From the NCBI RefSeq assembly GCF_001281485.1, contig NZ_CP012669.1, positions 1 through 64,000 of the forward strand: a stretch of DNA of 64,000 nucleotides, read 5' to 3'. The notes under the pieces were generated by a model. It ran no database searches. It saw nothing but the letters and a program-made list of their open reading frames with translations, and had not been told where the DNA came from. The translations under genes and the position numbers were made by a program. Below, piece after piece: positions 17,210-26,900 of the stretch. Source of the DNA: Altererythrobacter epoxidivorans. GTDB lineage: Bacteria; Pseudomonadota; Alphaproteobacteria; Sphingomonadales; Sphingomonadaceae. Each line of letters starts with the position of its first letter. The first letter of the stretch is position 1.

Positions 17210-18208
17210 ATGGAATTCGTACTGATTGCACTGCTGTTTCTTCTGATCGTGTTCCTGCTGATGGCGGTTCGCGTCGTTAAGCAGGGCTATGTCTATACGA
17301 TCGAACGGCTCGGCAAGTTCACGATGGCTGCGGAACCTGGTCTCCACCTCCTGATCCCCTTCTTCGACCGTGTCGGGCAGAAGGTGAACATGATGGAGCA
17401 AGTGCTCGACATCCCGGGCCAGGAAATCATCACTGCCGACAACGCTATGGTCGGGGTCGATGCCGTGGTTTTCTTCCAGGTGCTCGACGCCGGCAAGGCA
17501 GCTTATGAAGTCGCGAACCTCTACCAGGCGATCATGGCGCTGACGACGACCAACCTGCGCACCGTGATGGGCAGCATGGACCTCGACGAAACCCTGTCGA
17601 AGCGTGACGAGATCAACGCCCGACTGCTGTCGGTCGTCGACCACGCGACCTCGCCGTGGGGCGTCAAGATCACCCGCGTCGAGATCAAGGACATCCGTCC
17701 TCCGCACGATATTTCGGAAGCGATGGCGCGCCAGATGAAGGCCGAACGCCTGAAGCGTGCCGAAATCCTTGAGGCAGAAGGCGACAAGACCAGTTCGATC
17801 CTGCGCGCCGAAGGTCGCAAGCAGTCGGCCATCCTCGAAGCAGAGGGCAAGCGCGAAGCGCAGTTCCGCAATGCAGAAGCGCGCGAACGTGCGGCAGAGG
17901 CCGAAGCCCGAGCCACCCAGATGGTGTCCGATGCCATCGCAGCTTCGGGCAACCAGGCGATCAATTACTTCATCGCGCAGGAATACACGAAAGCGGTCGG
18001 CAAGTTTGCCGAAAGCCCGAACGCGAAAACGATCCTGTTCCCGGTCGAAGCGACGCAGCTTATCGGCTCGCTCGGCGGCATCGGCGAACTGGTTCGTGAA
18101 GCCATCGGCCCGGGCGAAGGCGAAGCCGCCACGTCCGCGAACCGCTCAGGCCAGCCGCTGCCCGCTGCGCGGTCGCGCACCAGCGTGCCGCGCACAGGTG
18201 ACCAGTAA
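17210..18208 (+). CDS. SPFH/band-7 membrane protein, QmcA-like
   Basis: This is a 332-residue protein with one N-terminal membrane helix (residues about 2-22), an SPFH/PHB domain (KQGYVYTIERLGKFTMAAEPGLHLLIPFFDRVG), then a long charged coiled coil with repeated AEGxxxSxILxAEG units and a C-terminal hydrophobic patch. Proteins of this group form ring- or cage-shaped assemblies in the membrane and accompany proteases or NfeD partners. Its stop overlaps the ATG of the NfeD-family gene (TAATG), the textbook operon pair. A GAGGGG ribosome binding site precedes ATG 17210. Confidence 0.93.
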   Translation: MEFVLIALLFLLIVFLLMAVRVVKQGYVYTIERLGKFTMAAEPGLHLLIPFFDRVGQKVNMMEQVLDIPGQEIITADNAMVGVDAVVFFQVLDAGKAAYEVANLYQAIMALTTTNLRTVMGSMDLDETLSKRDEINARLLSVVDHATSPWGVKITRVEIKDIRPPHDISEAMARQMKAERLKRAEILEAEGDKTSSILRAEGRKQSAILEAEGKREAQFRNAEARERAAEAEARATQMVSDAIAASGNQAINYFIAQEYTKAVGKFAESPNAKTILFPVEATQLIGSLGGIGELVREAIGPGEGEAATSANRSGQPLPAARSRTSVPRTGDQ

Positions 18209-18687
18209 TGGATAGCTTCGGCGGGATAGAGGCGCACTGGATCTGGATCGGCCTCGGCCTGATCCTTGCCGCGCTCGAAATCCTCGTCCCGGGCGTTTAC
18301 CTGATCTGGCTGGCCGTTGCCGCGATTATCACCGGCGCGCTGGTGTTTGGCATCGGCCTGGCCCTGCCGGCCCAGATCATCGTCTTCGTTTTCCTGTCGC
18401 TGATCGCTGCCTTCAGCGCGCGCCGTTTCCTGCGCGACCAGCCGATCGTCAGTTCCGACCCGCTCATGAACCGCCGCGGTTCACGCCTCGTCGGTGAACT
18501 TGCGCTCATCACGCAGGCGATCGACGGCGGGACCGGGCGGGTGAAGCATGGCGACAGCGAATGGCTCGCCCGCGGCCCCGACCTCGCTGCCGGAACGCGT
18601 GTCAGGATCATCGGGAACGACGGCTCAATCCTGATCGTCGAGCCCTTCGAGGCCCTGCCTCCACCGAAAAGTGCGGAGCAGGCCTGA
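18208..18687 (+). CDS. NfeD-family membrane protein
   Basis: This is a 159-residue protein with N-terminal hydrophobic helices (about 10-75) and a C-terminal OB-fold-like beta domain (GELALITQAIDGGTGRVKHGDSEWLARGPDLAAGTRVRIIG), the short NfeD1b form without the serine protease domain. It is coupled to the SPFH gene by a one-base stop/start overlap, and NfeD proteins are known partners of SPFH proteins. The role is taken to be membrane organisation or quality control. It converges on the NDUFA9-like gene. Confidence 0.9.
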   Translation: MDSFGGIEAHWIWIGLGLILAALEILVPGVYLIWLAVAAIITGALVFGIGLALPAQIIVFVFLSLIAAFSARRFLRDQPIVSSDPLMNRRGSRLVGELALITQAIDGGTGRVKHGDSEWLARGPDLAAGTRVRIIGNDGSILIVEPFEALPPPKSAEQA

Positions 18688-18699
18688 CGCCATTCGCCG

Positions 18700-19650
18700 T
18701 TAGCTGGCGAGGGCGCTCTTGCCGGTGAAACGGCCGTGCTTGCGATAGCGCACCATCCACTTGTCGAGGAACAGGCCGAGCGGCTTCGGCTCGATCCCGA
18801 ACGCCTTGAAGCCGGGATGATCGCCTGATGCGACACTACCCTGTTTCAGCAGCGTCCATTGGTCGCGGCCCATGGGCGTTCCGGGCAAAGCGGCAAAGGT
18901 CGCGGAAGCTGCGTCGGGCATGGCGATGAAGTGACGGTCGCGCCCTTGGGCATCGGCGATGCGGCGATTGATATCCATCATGGTCAGGGTCTCTGGGCCA
19001 CCGAGTTCATAGGTCTTGCCGCCGTGACTTGCTGGATCGGCGGCTGCGGCAGCGATCGCTTCTGCGACGTCGTCGACATAGACCAGCTGCAGTTTCGAAT
19101 CCGGCCCGAAGACCGGCAAGACCGGCACGAACTTGATCATCTGCGCGAACATGTTGGTGAAATTGTCGTCCTTGCCGAAAATGATCGACGGACGGATTAT
19201 GGTCGCCTTGGGGAAGGCCTCGGCGACCAGCTTCTCGCCGAGCGCCTTGGCACTGGCATAGGCCGTTTCCGATTCGGCATCGGCACCGATCGCGCTGACA
19301 TGCACGAAGGCGCCAGCACCATTGGCAGCGGCGATTCGGGCCATCGCCCCGGGCGCTTCGCCCATCAGCTTGCGCAGATTGCCGTCGAAGCTGCCGACCA
19401 GGTTGACTACGACATCCGCACCCGAGATGGCAGCAGCCAGGCTCTGCTCATTGGTGACATCGCAGCGCGCGAATTGCAGCTGGCCCAGATTCGCGAGCGG
19501 CTTGAGCGAGAAGCTCTTCTCGGGATGGCGGCTGGCGATCCGCAGTCGCGCGCCGCGCGCAAGCAGCGCTTGGGCCACATAATTGCCGAGAAATCCGCTA
19601 CCCCCGAATAGGGTTACGAGCTTGTCCTGCAGGGGTGTGGTCTGTGCCAT
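18700..19650 (-). CDS. NDUFA9-like NAD(P)-binding SDR protein
   Basis: This is a 316-residue atypical short-chain dehydrogenase. The Rossmann motif LVTLFGGSGFLGNYVAQALLARG is at residues 11-33, and the YASAK segment matches the YxxxK position of extended SDRs. Length and sequence resemble the complex I NDUFA9 subunit family, common in alphaproteobacteria, where it can bind NADPH structurally in NADH dehydrogenase; no nuo genes are nearby. It is the last chromosomal protein gene before the tRNA-Leu at which the element is inserted. Confidence 0.85.
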   Translation of the reverse strand: MAQTTPLQDKLVTLFGGSGFLGNYVAQALLARGARLRIASRHPEKSFSLKPLANLGQLQFARCDVTNEQSLAAAISGADVVVNLVGSFDGNLRKLMGEAPGAMARIAAANGAGAFVHVSAIGADAESETAYASAKALGEKLVAEAFPKATIIRPSIIFGKDDNFTNMFAQMIKFVPVLPVFGPDSKLQLVYVDDVAEAIAAAAADPASHGGKTYELGGPETLTMMDINRRIADAQGRDRHFIAMPDAASATFAALPGTPMGRDQWTLLKQGSVASGDHPGFKAFGIEPKPLGLFLDKWMVRYRKHGRFTGKSALAS

Positions 19651-19821
19651 TGTGTATCCGTTGTGTGCCGTTTGGAACTGCTGCCGCGCGCCTTGCCGTA
19701 ACGGGCGATGGACTGCAAGCGTTCCGGAGCGAACAGAGCCGTTGACAGGCGGGTATGGCAGTCGCTATTGGCCCGCGCCTACCCGGCGGCAATGGCTCGT
19801 TTGACCATGCTGCCCGAAAGT

Positions 19822-19908
19822 GCCCAGATGGCGGAATTGGTAGACGCACCGTCTTCAGGTGGCGGCGCTCGCAAGGGCGTGGAGGTTCGAGTCCTCTTCT
19901 GGGCACCA
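19822..19908 (+). tRNA. tRNA-Leu (anticodon CAG)
   Basis: The acceptor stem GCCCAGA (19822-19828) pairs perfectly with TCTGGGC (19898-19904), followed by A and an encoded CCA (19906-19908). The anticodon stem CCGTC/GGCGG closes the loop TTCAGGT, giving anticodon CAG. A long variable arm (CGCTCGCAAGGGCG) marks a class II tRNA, as expected for leucine, and the T loop TTCGAGT is present. The integrase gene starts 165 bases downstream, so the 3' half is the element's attachment site. Confidence 0.95.
19882..19908. other. Probable attL core (3' end of tRNA-Leu)
   Basis: The T arm and acceptor 3' strand through CCA (19882-19908) is the usual crossover segment for P4-type integrases that use tRNA genes. 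The tRNA is complete here, so integration restored it. The partner repeat was not found by eye to 64000; the exact crossover is inferred. Confidence 0.55.
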
Positions 19909-20073
19909 TTTGTTCTTCTCACGTTCTCCCAAATATTCTATAAAACCCGCAGAAATCCTAGGGATTTGGCCCTTGGATCGTTCCGGATCGTCCCGCCTGT
20001 TCTCGGGGGTTCCAGACACTTTTGTGGGCCTTTTGAGGCCATTTCGCAAAGGCCCAGATGAAAAGGCCCCCAC

Positions 20074-21297
20074 ATGCCGCTGACAGATACTCGCCTCCGC
20101 GCACTCAAGCCCAAGGATAAGCCGTACAAGGTCACCGATGAGCGCGGCCTATATGTTGAGGTCACGCCGACTGGCGGCAAACTTTGGCGATTCCGATACC
20201 GGATCGGCGGTGCGCAAAAGAAGCTCTGCATCGGCAGCTATCCGGAAATCAGCCTCAAGCAAGCGCGAGACGTGGCCTACGAGGCACGACGAGCTGTTGC
20301 TTCTGGCGGCGACCCGGCCTTTGAGAAGCGGAAGCGGAAAATCCGCGCCGAGTTCCTTTCTGCACAGACGTTCGAGGCAGTCGCGCGTGAGTATATTGAA
20401 CAGATGATGGTCCAGAATGGTCGCGCCGATGGCACGATCGTCAAGGCCAACTATTTCCTCGAGAAGCTTGTGCCTGCCATCGGGAACCGACCCATCAACG
20501 AGATCGAGCCGTTCGAAGTCCTGGCTCCTCTCAAACGACTGGAAGCCACTGGTAAGCACGAGACTGCGAAGAAATGCCGCTCGTTCGCAGGCCGCGTGTT
20601 TCGCTACGGAGTCGCTACCACCCGCTGCAAATCCGATCCGACCAGTATGCTGAAGGGCGCTCTCGTAACGCCGAGAGCCACGCATTATGCAGCAATCCTC
20701 GAGCCCACCGAGCTAGGCGGGCTGCTGCGCGCAATCGACGACTTCACTGGCTACATGGTGACGAAGTTAGCTTTGCAGATCGCGCCGCATGTGTTCGTAC
20801 GCCCCGGCGAACTCCGGCACGCCGAATGGCATGAGATCGACCTCGTCGATGGGGTCTGGAAGATCCCTGCCGGTAAAATGAAAGCGCGCCGAGCGCATGC
20901 CGTCCCGCTTTCCAAGCAGGTTAGAGCCTATCTCACTGATCTGGCCGAGATGCTCGGCCGCGAAGGATATGTTTTCCCATCTGCGCGCAGCTCCAAGCGT
21001 CCCATGAGTGAAAACACGCTCAATGCCGCATTCCGTCGCATGGGATATTCGAAGGAAGAAGTCACCGCTCATGGACTCCGGGCGACAGCATCGACATTCC
21101 TGAACGAGTCGGGCCTTTGGAATCCCGACGCGATCGAGCGTGCCCTGGCACATGGCGACAGCAATGTTGTGCGTGGCATCTACCATCGCGGCAAACATTG
21201 GGACGAGCGCGTGCGAATGGCTCAATGGTGGAGCGACTACCTCGATGAGCTGCGGACAGGAGGAAAGGTCATCATGGGAAAGTTTGCGAAGGGTTGA
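20074..21297 (+). CDS. int: P4-type tyrosine recombinase (element integrase)
   Basis: This is a 407-residue site-specific recombinase. The N-terminal DUF4102-like arm-binding domain (LTDTRLRALKPKDKPYKVTDERGLYVEVTP) and the C-terminal catalytic domain are both complete. Active-site residues are visible: arginine in VFVRPGELRHAEW, the HGLRATAS box (HxxR), and LAHGDSNVVRGIYHRG with the nucleophile tyrosine, followed by the family ending RVRMAQWWSDYLDEL. It should integrate and excise the element at the tRNA-Leu located 165 bases upstream. No excisionase was recognised beside it. Confidence 0.95.
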   Translation: MPLTDTRLRALKPKDKPYKVTDERGLYVEVTPTGGKLWRFRYRIGGAQKKLCIGSYPEISLKQARDVAYEARRAVASGGDPAFEKRKRKIRAEFLSAQTFEAVAREYIEQMMVQNGRADGTIVKANYFLEKLVPAIGNRPINEIEPFEVLAPLKRLEATGKHETAKKCRSFAGRVFRYGVATTRCKSDPTSMLKGALVTPRATHYAAILEPTELGGLLRAIDDFTGYMVTKLALQIAPHVFVRPGELRHAEWHEIDLVDGVWKIPAGKMKARRAHAVPLSKQVRAYLTDLAEMLGREGYVFPSARSSKRPMSENTLNAAFRRMGYSKEEVTAHGLRATASTFLNESGLWNPDAIERALAHGDSNVVRGIYHRGKHWDERVRMAQWWSDYLDELRTGGKVIMGKFAKG

Positions 21298-21433
21298 TCG
21301 GGAGATCGAATTTCTTCTCAGCCAATGCAGGATTGAAGGCTCAGGATCAGCCCTATCAGGGACACTGACGCCAGCACGGCGAACTCAATTCTGATGCCCC
21401 AGATCCGAAGCCAATTCCGCATCGTGCCGAGCC

Positions 21434-21628
21434 TCAGTTCGTAGAGCTTTGGCAGCTAAGTTGATCGAAGCGTTCAGCAACAGTCTTCCACGTTGCTATG
21501 CCTGCCTCGTCCCCTTCGTTGGATAGCCGCTGGATTTGCTGCGCGATATAAGCGGTTCCCTCTTCGCCATGGTTCTTTTCGACCCAGAGTGCGACGGCCC
21601 ACAATTCCTGATCGCGGTTCAGCACCAT
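21434..21628 (-). CDS. Small DUF6961-like protein
   Basis: This is a 64-residue protein, MVLNRDQELWAVALWVEKNH at the N terminus, followed by a mostly helical, acidic body. It resembles a small family I recall from sphingomonad mobile elements (DUF6961); its function is unknown. The ATG at 21628 overlaps the 3' end of the nuclease gene by ten bases, so the two are translationally coupled. Confidence 0.65.
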   Translation of the reverse strand: MVLNRDQELWAVALWVEKNHGEEGTAYIAQQIQRLSNEGDEAGIATWKTVAERFDQLSCQSSTN

Positions 21629-22170
21629 GGCTCACGTCTCCCGGTCCATGTCCGCGCCAGCCCTTCGCTGACCAGCTGATCGCCAAGCGAGCGGCCGCCG
21701 CGCGTTACAACCCGCAATTTGCGACCGTACTGATCCTCATCTCTGCTCCCGATAGTCGTCAGTTCAAAGGGCCCGTCATTGAGCAATTCGACAAGGCGGT
21801 ACGTCGCACGCATGCCGAGTTGGTACTCATAGTCGCAGCGAGGCTCGCTGATCTCGGGAGTGTCGATGTCGGCAATCCGGATCTTCACGCCATTAAGCCA
21901 GAAAGTATCTCCATCCACGACGCATGTGCGCCGGATCGATCCGCAGACGTCGAATTGCGGGGAGCTCGCTTGCTGGAATAGAGTTTGAGGCTGCTGATCA
22001 TCGTTAGCAAGGCTGGCGTCATGGACTGGCCAGTTGAGTGCCAGCATCCCTCCAGCAAATACGATCGCGAATGCTCCCAAACCCAACGCGATCTCCTTTC
22101 TGAGCTTCCGGCGCTTCTGTACCTTCAACGCCTTGCGAAAGTCGAACGGCTCACCGGGGGTCTCACTCAC
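21619..22170 (-). CDS. Membrane-anchored thermonuclease (SNase) family protein
   Basis: This is a 183-residue protein. A basic cytoplasmic N terminus and one membrane helix (about residues 27-46, ALGLGAFAIVFAGGMLALNW) precede a staphylococcal-nuclease-like domain with VVDGDTFWLNGVKIRIADIDTPE and the arginine in DQYGRKLRVV. The domain should face the periplasm and cut DNA or RNA in a calcium-dependent way. The start is GTG 22170 and is uncertain. Together with the transglycosylase upstream it may belong to the transfer or entry functions of the element. Confidence 0.82.
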   Translation of the reverse strand: MSETPGEPFDFRKALKVQKRRKLRKEIALGLGAFAIVFAGGMLALNWPVHDASLANDDQQPQTLFQQASSPQFDVCGSIRRTCVVDGDTFWLNGVKIRIADIDTPEISEPRCDYEYQLGMRATYRLVELLNDGPFELTTIGSRDEDQYGRKLRVVTRGGRSLGDQLVSEGLARTWTGRREPWC

Positions 22171-22240
22171 TGGCGTTGTCCGTCTTCATTCCGGCACATG
22201 ATTTCAGACAATAGCCGGAAATCAGGTAGTTTCGTCAATT

Positions 22241-22819
22241 TTACGTACCAATTGCTTGCCAACGTCCCAACACAGACCGGACATATTGCGGCGTTTCACC
22301 ATTCTTGGGAATGCCGCGTGATCGGGAGACGGCACCCGGGCCAGCATTGTAAGCAGCCAAGGCCAGGTGGACTGCGTCGAACCGGTCTAACATCTCGCGA
22401 AGGTACCTGGCGCCACCGTCGATCGATGCAAGAGGGTCATGACGGTTCCGGACGCCCAGTTCTCTCGCCGTGGCCGGCATAAGCTGAGCCAGCCCGGCAG
22501 CACCGGCTGGACTAACAGCCATCGGATTGAAGCGGGACTCAGCCCAGATAAGAGCACGAAGCAGGTTGGTCGGAAGCCCGTAACGGCGTTCAGCCTCGGC
22601 TATCGCCGCCATATACAGGCCCTCCCGGTAGGATACGATTGCTGGCCCGGCTTGGTAGATTGCAGGAAGATATTCCCTTGCCGGCTGCTGGTCCGTCTCC
22701 GGTGGAACGATCGCGTGCTCGAACAAGGTGAAATCCTGGGCGCGGACTTGCTGGGAGGAGGTCGCGATCATTCCCAGACAGGCGACCGCTATCGCGGTCC
22801 GACGATTGAGGCGGGTCAT
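22241..22819 (-). CDS. Exported lytic transglycosylase (SLT domain)
   Basis: This is a 192-residue protein. The signal peptide MTRLNRRTAIAVACLGMIAT ends near VRAQ. The SLT domain follows with AEAERRYGLPTNLLRALIWAESRFNP (catalytic glutamate in ESRF), SPAGAAGLAQLMPATA and LALAAYNAGPGAV. Such enzymes open the peptidoglycan locally, as VirB1-type helpers of conjugation do. ATG 22819 was chosen because it begins the signal peptide and has GGAG about 11 bases upstream; the longer frame is implausible. It is in tandem with the nuclease gene. Confidence 0.88.
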   Translation of the reverse strand: MTRLNRRTAIAVACLGMIATSSQQVRAQDFTLFEHAIVPPETDQQPAREYLPAIYQAGPAIVSYREGLYMAAIAEAERRYGLPTNLLRALIWAESRFNPMAVSPAGAAGLAQLMPATARELGVRNRHDPLASIDGGARYLREMLDRFDAVHLALAAYNAGPGAVSRSRGIPKNGETPQYVRSVLGRWQAIGT

Positions 22820-22957
22820 CTCGAGTGGTGCTCCATTGATTCGAATCGAGATAGAACATAAGTAGAACATATGCCTGTAGGAAAGCAGCGAATGCCTGCC
22901 TTCGGGAGAGGAGAGGAACGCTGATGAGGGGGCCACTTTGCTTGCTGAGGAGCTCGC

Positions 22958-23872
22958 ATGTCCCTGTCTGTCCAAGCTCATCCCAACCGGTCGCTTGCCG
23001 AGACCGCCCGTCGCATTTGTGAATCGCGAGGGGGCAAATGGTCCGGCACTAAGGGCATGGCCTGTTGCCCCGCGCATGATGACCGCACGCCGTCACTCGG
23101 TGTGTCGCTCGGTCGACAGGCCATCCTCTTCCACTGTTTCGCGGGATGCGATCAGCAGAGCGTGCTGGCTGCTTTGGCGCGTGAAGGTTTCGAGGCACCG
23201 GCGCTCTTTTCAGCTTCTGCGACCCCCAACGAACCCGAATCGACCAGCACCCGCAAACCCTCGGCGGTAGCGTTAAGGATCTGGCGCGATGCACAGCCAC
23301 TGCGTGCCAGTCCGGCAAAGGCATATCTTGAAAGCCGCGGCATCCTCGCCGCATCTCCGGCGCTCCGCTTCCATCCACGAACGCCGCTTGGCCCGAAAGG
23401 ACGGGCCCGCTTTCTGCCCGCCATGATCGCGGCAGTCAGCCTCGACGATGGCCCGATCGCCATCCACCGCACGTTCCTGTCTACCAAGGCCTCAGGCAAG
23501 GCCGCTTTCGACAAACCTAAGCGCGCACTCGGCACGCCCGGGCAAGCTGCTGTCCGCCTCTTCGCTCCGGCCTCCGGAAAGCTCGGCCTCGCCGAGGGTA
23601 TCGAGAGCGCGATGTCGGCCTATGCCCTCACCGGCATCCCCGTCTGGGCTACCCTGGGTAATGAGCGCTTCGGTCTCGTCAGCGTGCCTGAGAGCGTGAC
23701 CGAGCTTCACCTCTTCGTCGATCACGATGCTGGCGGCGAGCTGGCCGCGTCGCGTGGCCTGGCCGCTTATGCCCGCGATGGGCGGACGATCCACGTTCGC
23801 AAACCACACTCACGCGACACCGACTGGAACGATGAACTTACAGCATGGCTGCGCCGCAAAGCGGCGCGGTAG
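22958..23872 (+). CDS. Toprim-domain primase-like protein
   Basis: This is a 304-residue protein. The N-terminal part has a zinc-ribbon-like arrangement of CHC2 primase type (CCPAHDDRTPSL, then FHCFAGC). The C-terminal part is a Toprim fold (KLGLAEGIESAMSAYA as the glutamate motif, HLFVDHDAGG as the DxD-like motif). Proteins of this pattern occur in plasmids and integrative elements as accessory primases or replication helpers. The following gene, 75 bases downstream, encodes the large methyltransferase-helicase, and both probably share a transcript. No helicase domain is fused here. Confidence 0.82.
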   Translation: MSLSVQAHPNRSLAETARRICESRGGKWSGTKGMACCPAHDDRTPSLGVSLGRQAILFHCFAGCDQQSVLAALAREGFEAPALFSASATPNEPESTSTRKPSAVALRIWRDAQPLRASPAKAYLESRGILAASPALRFHPRTPLGPKGRARFLPAMIAAVSLDDGPIAIHRTFLSTKASGKAAFDKPKRALGTPGQAAVRLFAPASGKLGLAEGIESAMSAYALTGIPVWATLGNERFGLVSVPESVTELHLFVDHDAGGELAASRGLAAYARDGRTIHVRKPHSRDTDWNDELTAWLRRKAAR

Positions 23873-23947
23873 AGGAGAGAGAGCTTCTCGAATTCCTGAT
23901 CCGGCAGAGGGCGTGTCCCGATGCCCTCATCAGGAGGACGAATCGCC

Positions 23948-26900
23948 ATGTTTCAATCAGACCTGTTTCCCGCCGGCGAGCAACAGTCGTCAGTGCCATT
24001 GGCTTACGCCGTCGGCGCCAGGATTGCCGCGCTTCTCGCTTCGGGACGTCACCTTTCCCGCGCCGATATCGCCGGCCTGTTCGCCGAGGAAACCGGCGTC
24101 ATGGACTGGGGAAGCGCCTGGACCATCGATGACTACAACAACGCGGTCGAGATCGGCGCACTGCTCTGGCTGCGAGAGTCCTCACGGATCGATCTGGCGA
24201 CGAACGTGCACGAAGCCGAAGCGCGGTTCGACTGGCTCAAAGCAGCCTTACCGCCCCGGCATGTTCGCAGCGAGGCACAGGTCGAGCTCCAGCAGTTCTC
24301 GACCCCGCCAATGCTGGCCTGGCTGATGGCAGGGGCCGCAGCTATCTCTGCGCACGACACGCTGCTCGAACCGTCCGCCGGCAATGGTGCGCTTGCCCTA
24401 TGGGGCAGCGTCCGGAAGGCCTCGCTGCTCCTCAACGAGATCGATCCGGCAAGACGAGACAGCCTAGGCCACATCTTCGCTGCGGCCCCGATCACCGCGC
24501 ATGACGGGGAACTGATCGCCGACCTGCTTCGCGGCCCTGTTCCGTCGGCCGTGCTGATGAACCCGCCATTCGCCCGCAGCCAGGAACGCGGCAAGGATGG
24601 TGAGACGGCGCAGCGCCACCTGCGCAGTGCAATCCGGGCGTCAGCCGCTGGGGCGAGGATAGTCGCGATCATGCCCGAAGGCTTCGACGCTTCAACCTTC
24701 GCCAAGGAACAGGACGAAGCATCGCTCCTGCTCAATGTCCGCTTGCAGCAGATGTTTCGTCGGACAGGGACGGGGATCGCCGTTCGTCTGGTTGTGTTCG
24801 ATAAGACGCCGACTGCGTCCTCGCCTGCGATCACCGAAGATACTGCCGACCTCATCTCGCTCCACGAGCTTATCACTGCGCTTCCGCCACGCGTACAGAC
24901 CTCCGCCAACATCCATCGCCTGCCGCTCGGCAAGCCAGTGCGCCTCGTTTGCAAGACTTCGACCCAAAGCGCGCTGGTTCGGCCGGTGGCGCCGTTCGCC
25001 GCGACACCAGCAGCCACGGCGAATGCGATCGACCTTGCCTATTCGGTCCTCGCCGACACCGCGCCTGTGCCCGAACAGGCAGGCATCTACCTGCCTTACC
25101 GGCCCAGCCGCATCGCCTTCGAAGATGCGCCGGTCCATCCCACCCCGCTCGTGGAATCGGTCGCCATGGGTTCGGTCGCGGCACCGCAGCCCGATGTTTG
25201 CCCGCGTCTCCCCGCAAATTGGCAGGCCAATGGCCTCTTGTCCGAAGCGCAATGCGAGACACTGGTCTACGCTGCCCAGGCATTCGCACACGACCTCCCG
25301 GGTCAATTCAAGGTCAGCCAGGAAGGCACCTCGCTTGAGCTTGCCAACGACGGCCACGCCTACCGCCAAGGCTTCTTCCTCGGCGACGGGACAGGAGCTG
25401 GAAAGGGACGACAGATCGCCGCGGTCATCATGGACCGCTGGCTCGCCGGCGAGCGTCGCCATATCTGGATCACCAAGAACGAGGCGCTGCTCGAAGATGC
25501 ACGCCGCGACTGGGAAGCACTTGGTGGGCTGCCGCTCGACATCCAGCCGCTCTCCCGCTGGAAACTTGGCCACCCTGCAACGATGTCCGAAGGCATTCTC
25601 TTCGTCACCTATCCGACGCTGCGCTCGGGCCGCGCCGAGGATACGCGGCTCGACCAGATCCTTGCCTGGGCGGGCGAGGATTTCGATGGCGTGATCGCTT
25701 TCGACGAAGCCCACGCCATGGCCAATGCGCTCGGGGGCTCTTCAATCCGCGGCAAGGTCAAGGGCTCCGAACAAGGGATGGCGGGCCTCAGGCTGCAGAA
25801 CCATCTCCCGCGCGCCCGCGTGCTCTACGCGTCTGCCACTGGCGCTTCGGATATCGCCAACCTCGGTTACACCTCCCGGCTCGGCCTGTGGGGACCCGAG
25901 ACCGCTTTTCCGACCCACGAGGCGTTCATGACCGAGATCCGCGCTGGCGGCGTCGCGGCGATGGAGCTCGTCGCCCGCGACCTCAAGGCCCAGGGCCTCT
26001 ACCTTGCCCGTGCGCTGTCCTTCGCCGGGGTCGAGTACGAAATCCTCGAACACAGCCTGACCGAAGCGCAGGTACGGATCTACGATGCCTATGCCGAGGC
26101 CTGGGCAATCATTCACCGCAATCTCGAAGCGGCGCTCGAAGCAACCCGCGTGGTCGACGAGGACAGCGGCGATACGCTCAATCGCAACGCTAAGGCGGCA
26201 GCGTTGTCGATCTTCGAAGGCACCAAGCAGCGCTTCTTTGCCCAGCTCCTGCTTTCGATGAAACTGCCGAGCCTGATCCCCGCGATGGAAGCGGCGCTTG
26301 GCGAAGAGCATTCGGTTGTCGTGCAGCTGGTCTCGACCGCCGAGGCCATGCTCGACCGGCGCCTTGCCGACCTGTCCGACGAAGAACGCGAAGCGCTCGA
26401 TATCGATCTGTCCCCGCGTGAATATGTCATCGACTACCTTTCGAAGAGCTTCCCGGTGCGCCTGATGCAGGTCTTCGCCGACGACGACGGCAATCTCCGC
26501 TCCGAGGCAATGAGCGACGAGGAGGGCAATCCCGTCTTCTGTCCGCGCGCCGTGGCCGCGCGCGATGCGCTGATCGAACAGCTTTGCGCGCTGCCGCCCA
26601 TCGCAACAGCACTCGATGCGGTTATCGAGCATTTCGGAACCGAGGCTGTGGCCGAGGTCACGGGCCGGACCCGAAGGCTGGTATCGGGCCGCGATGGCCA
26701 GCAGCGCCTCGAACGGCGAAGCCCCAGTGCCAATGTTGCCGAAGCGCAAAGCTTTATGGAAGGGACCAAGCGCATCCTGGTCTTCTCGGATGCAGGTGGC
26801 ACGGGACGTTCCTACCATGCCGACCTTGGCTGCCGAAACCAGCAGCGCCGGGTTCATTTCCTGCTCGAGCCGGGCTGGCGCGCCGACAACGCTATCCAGG

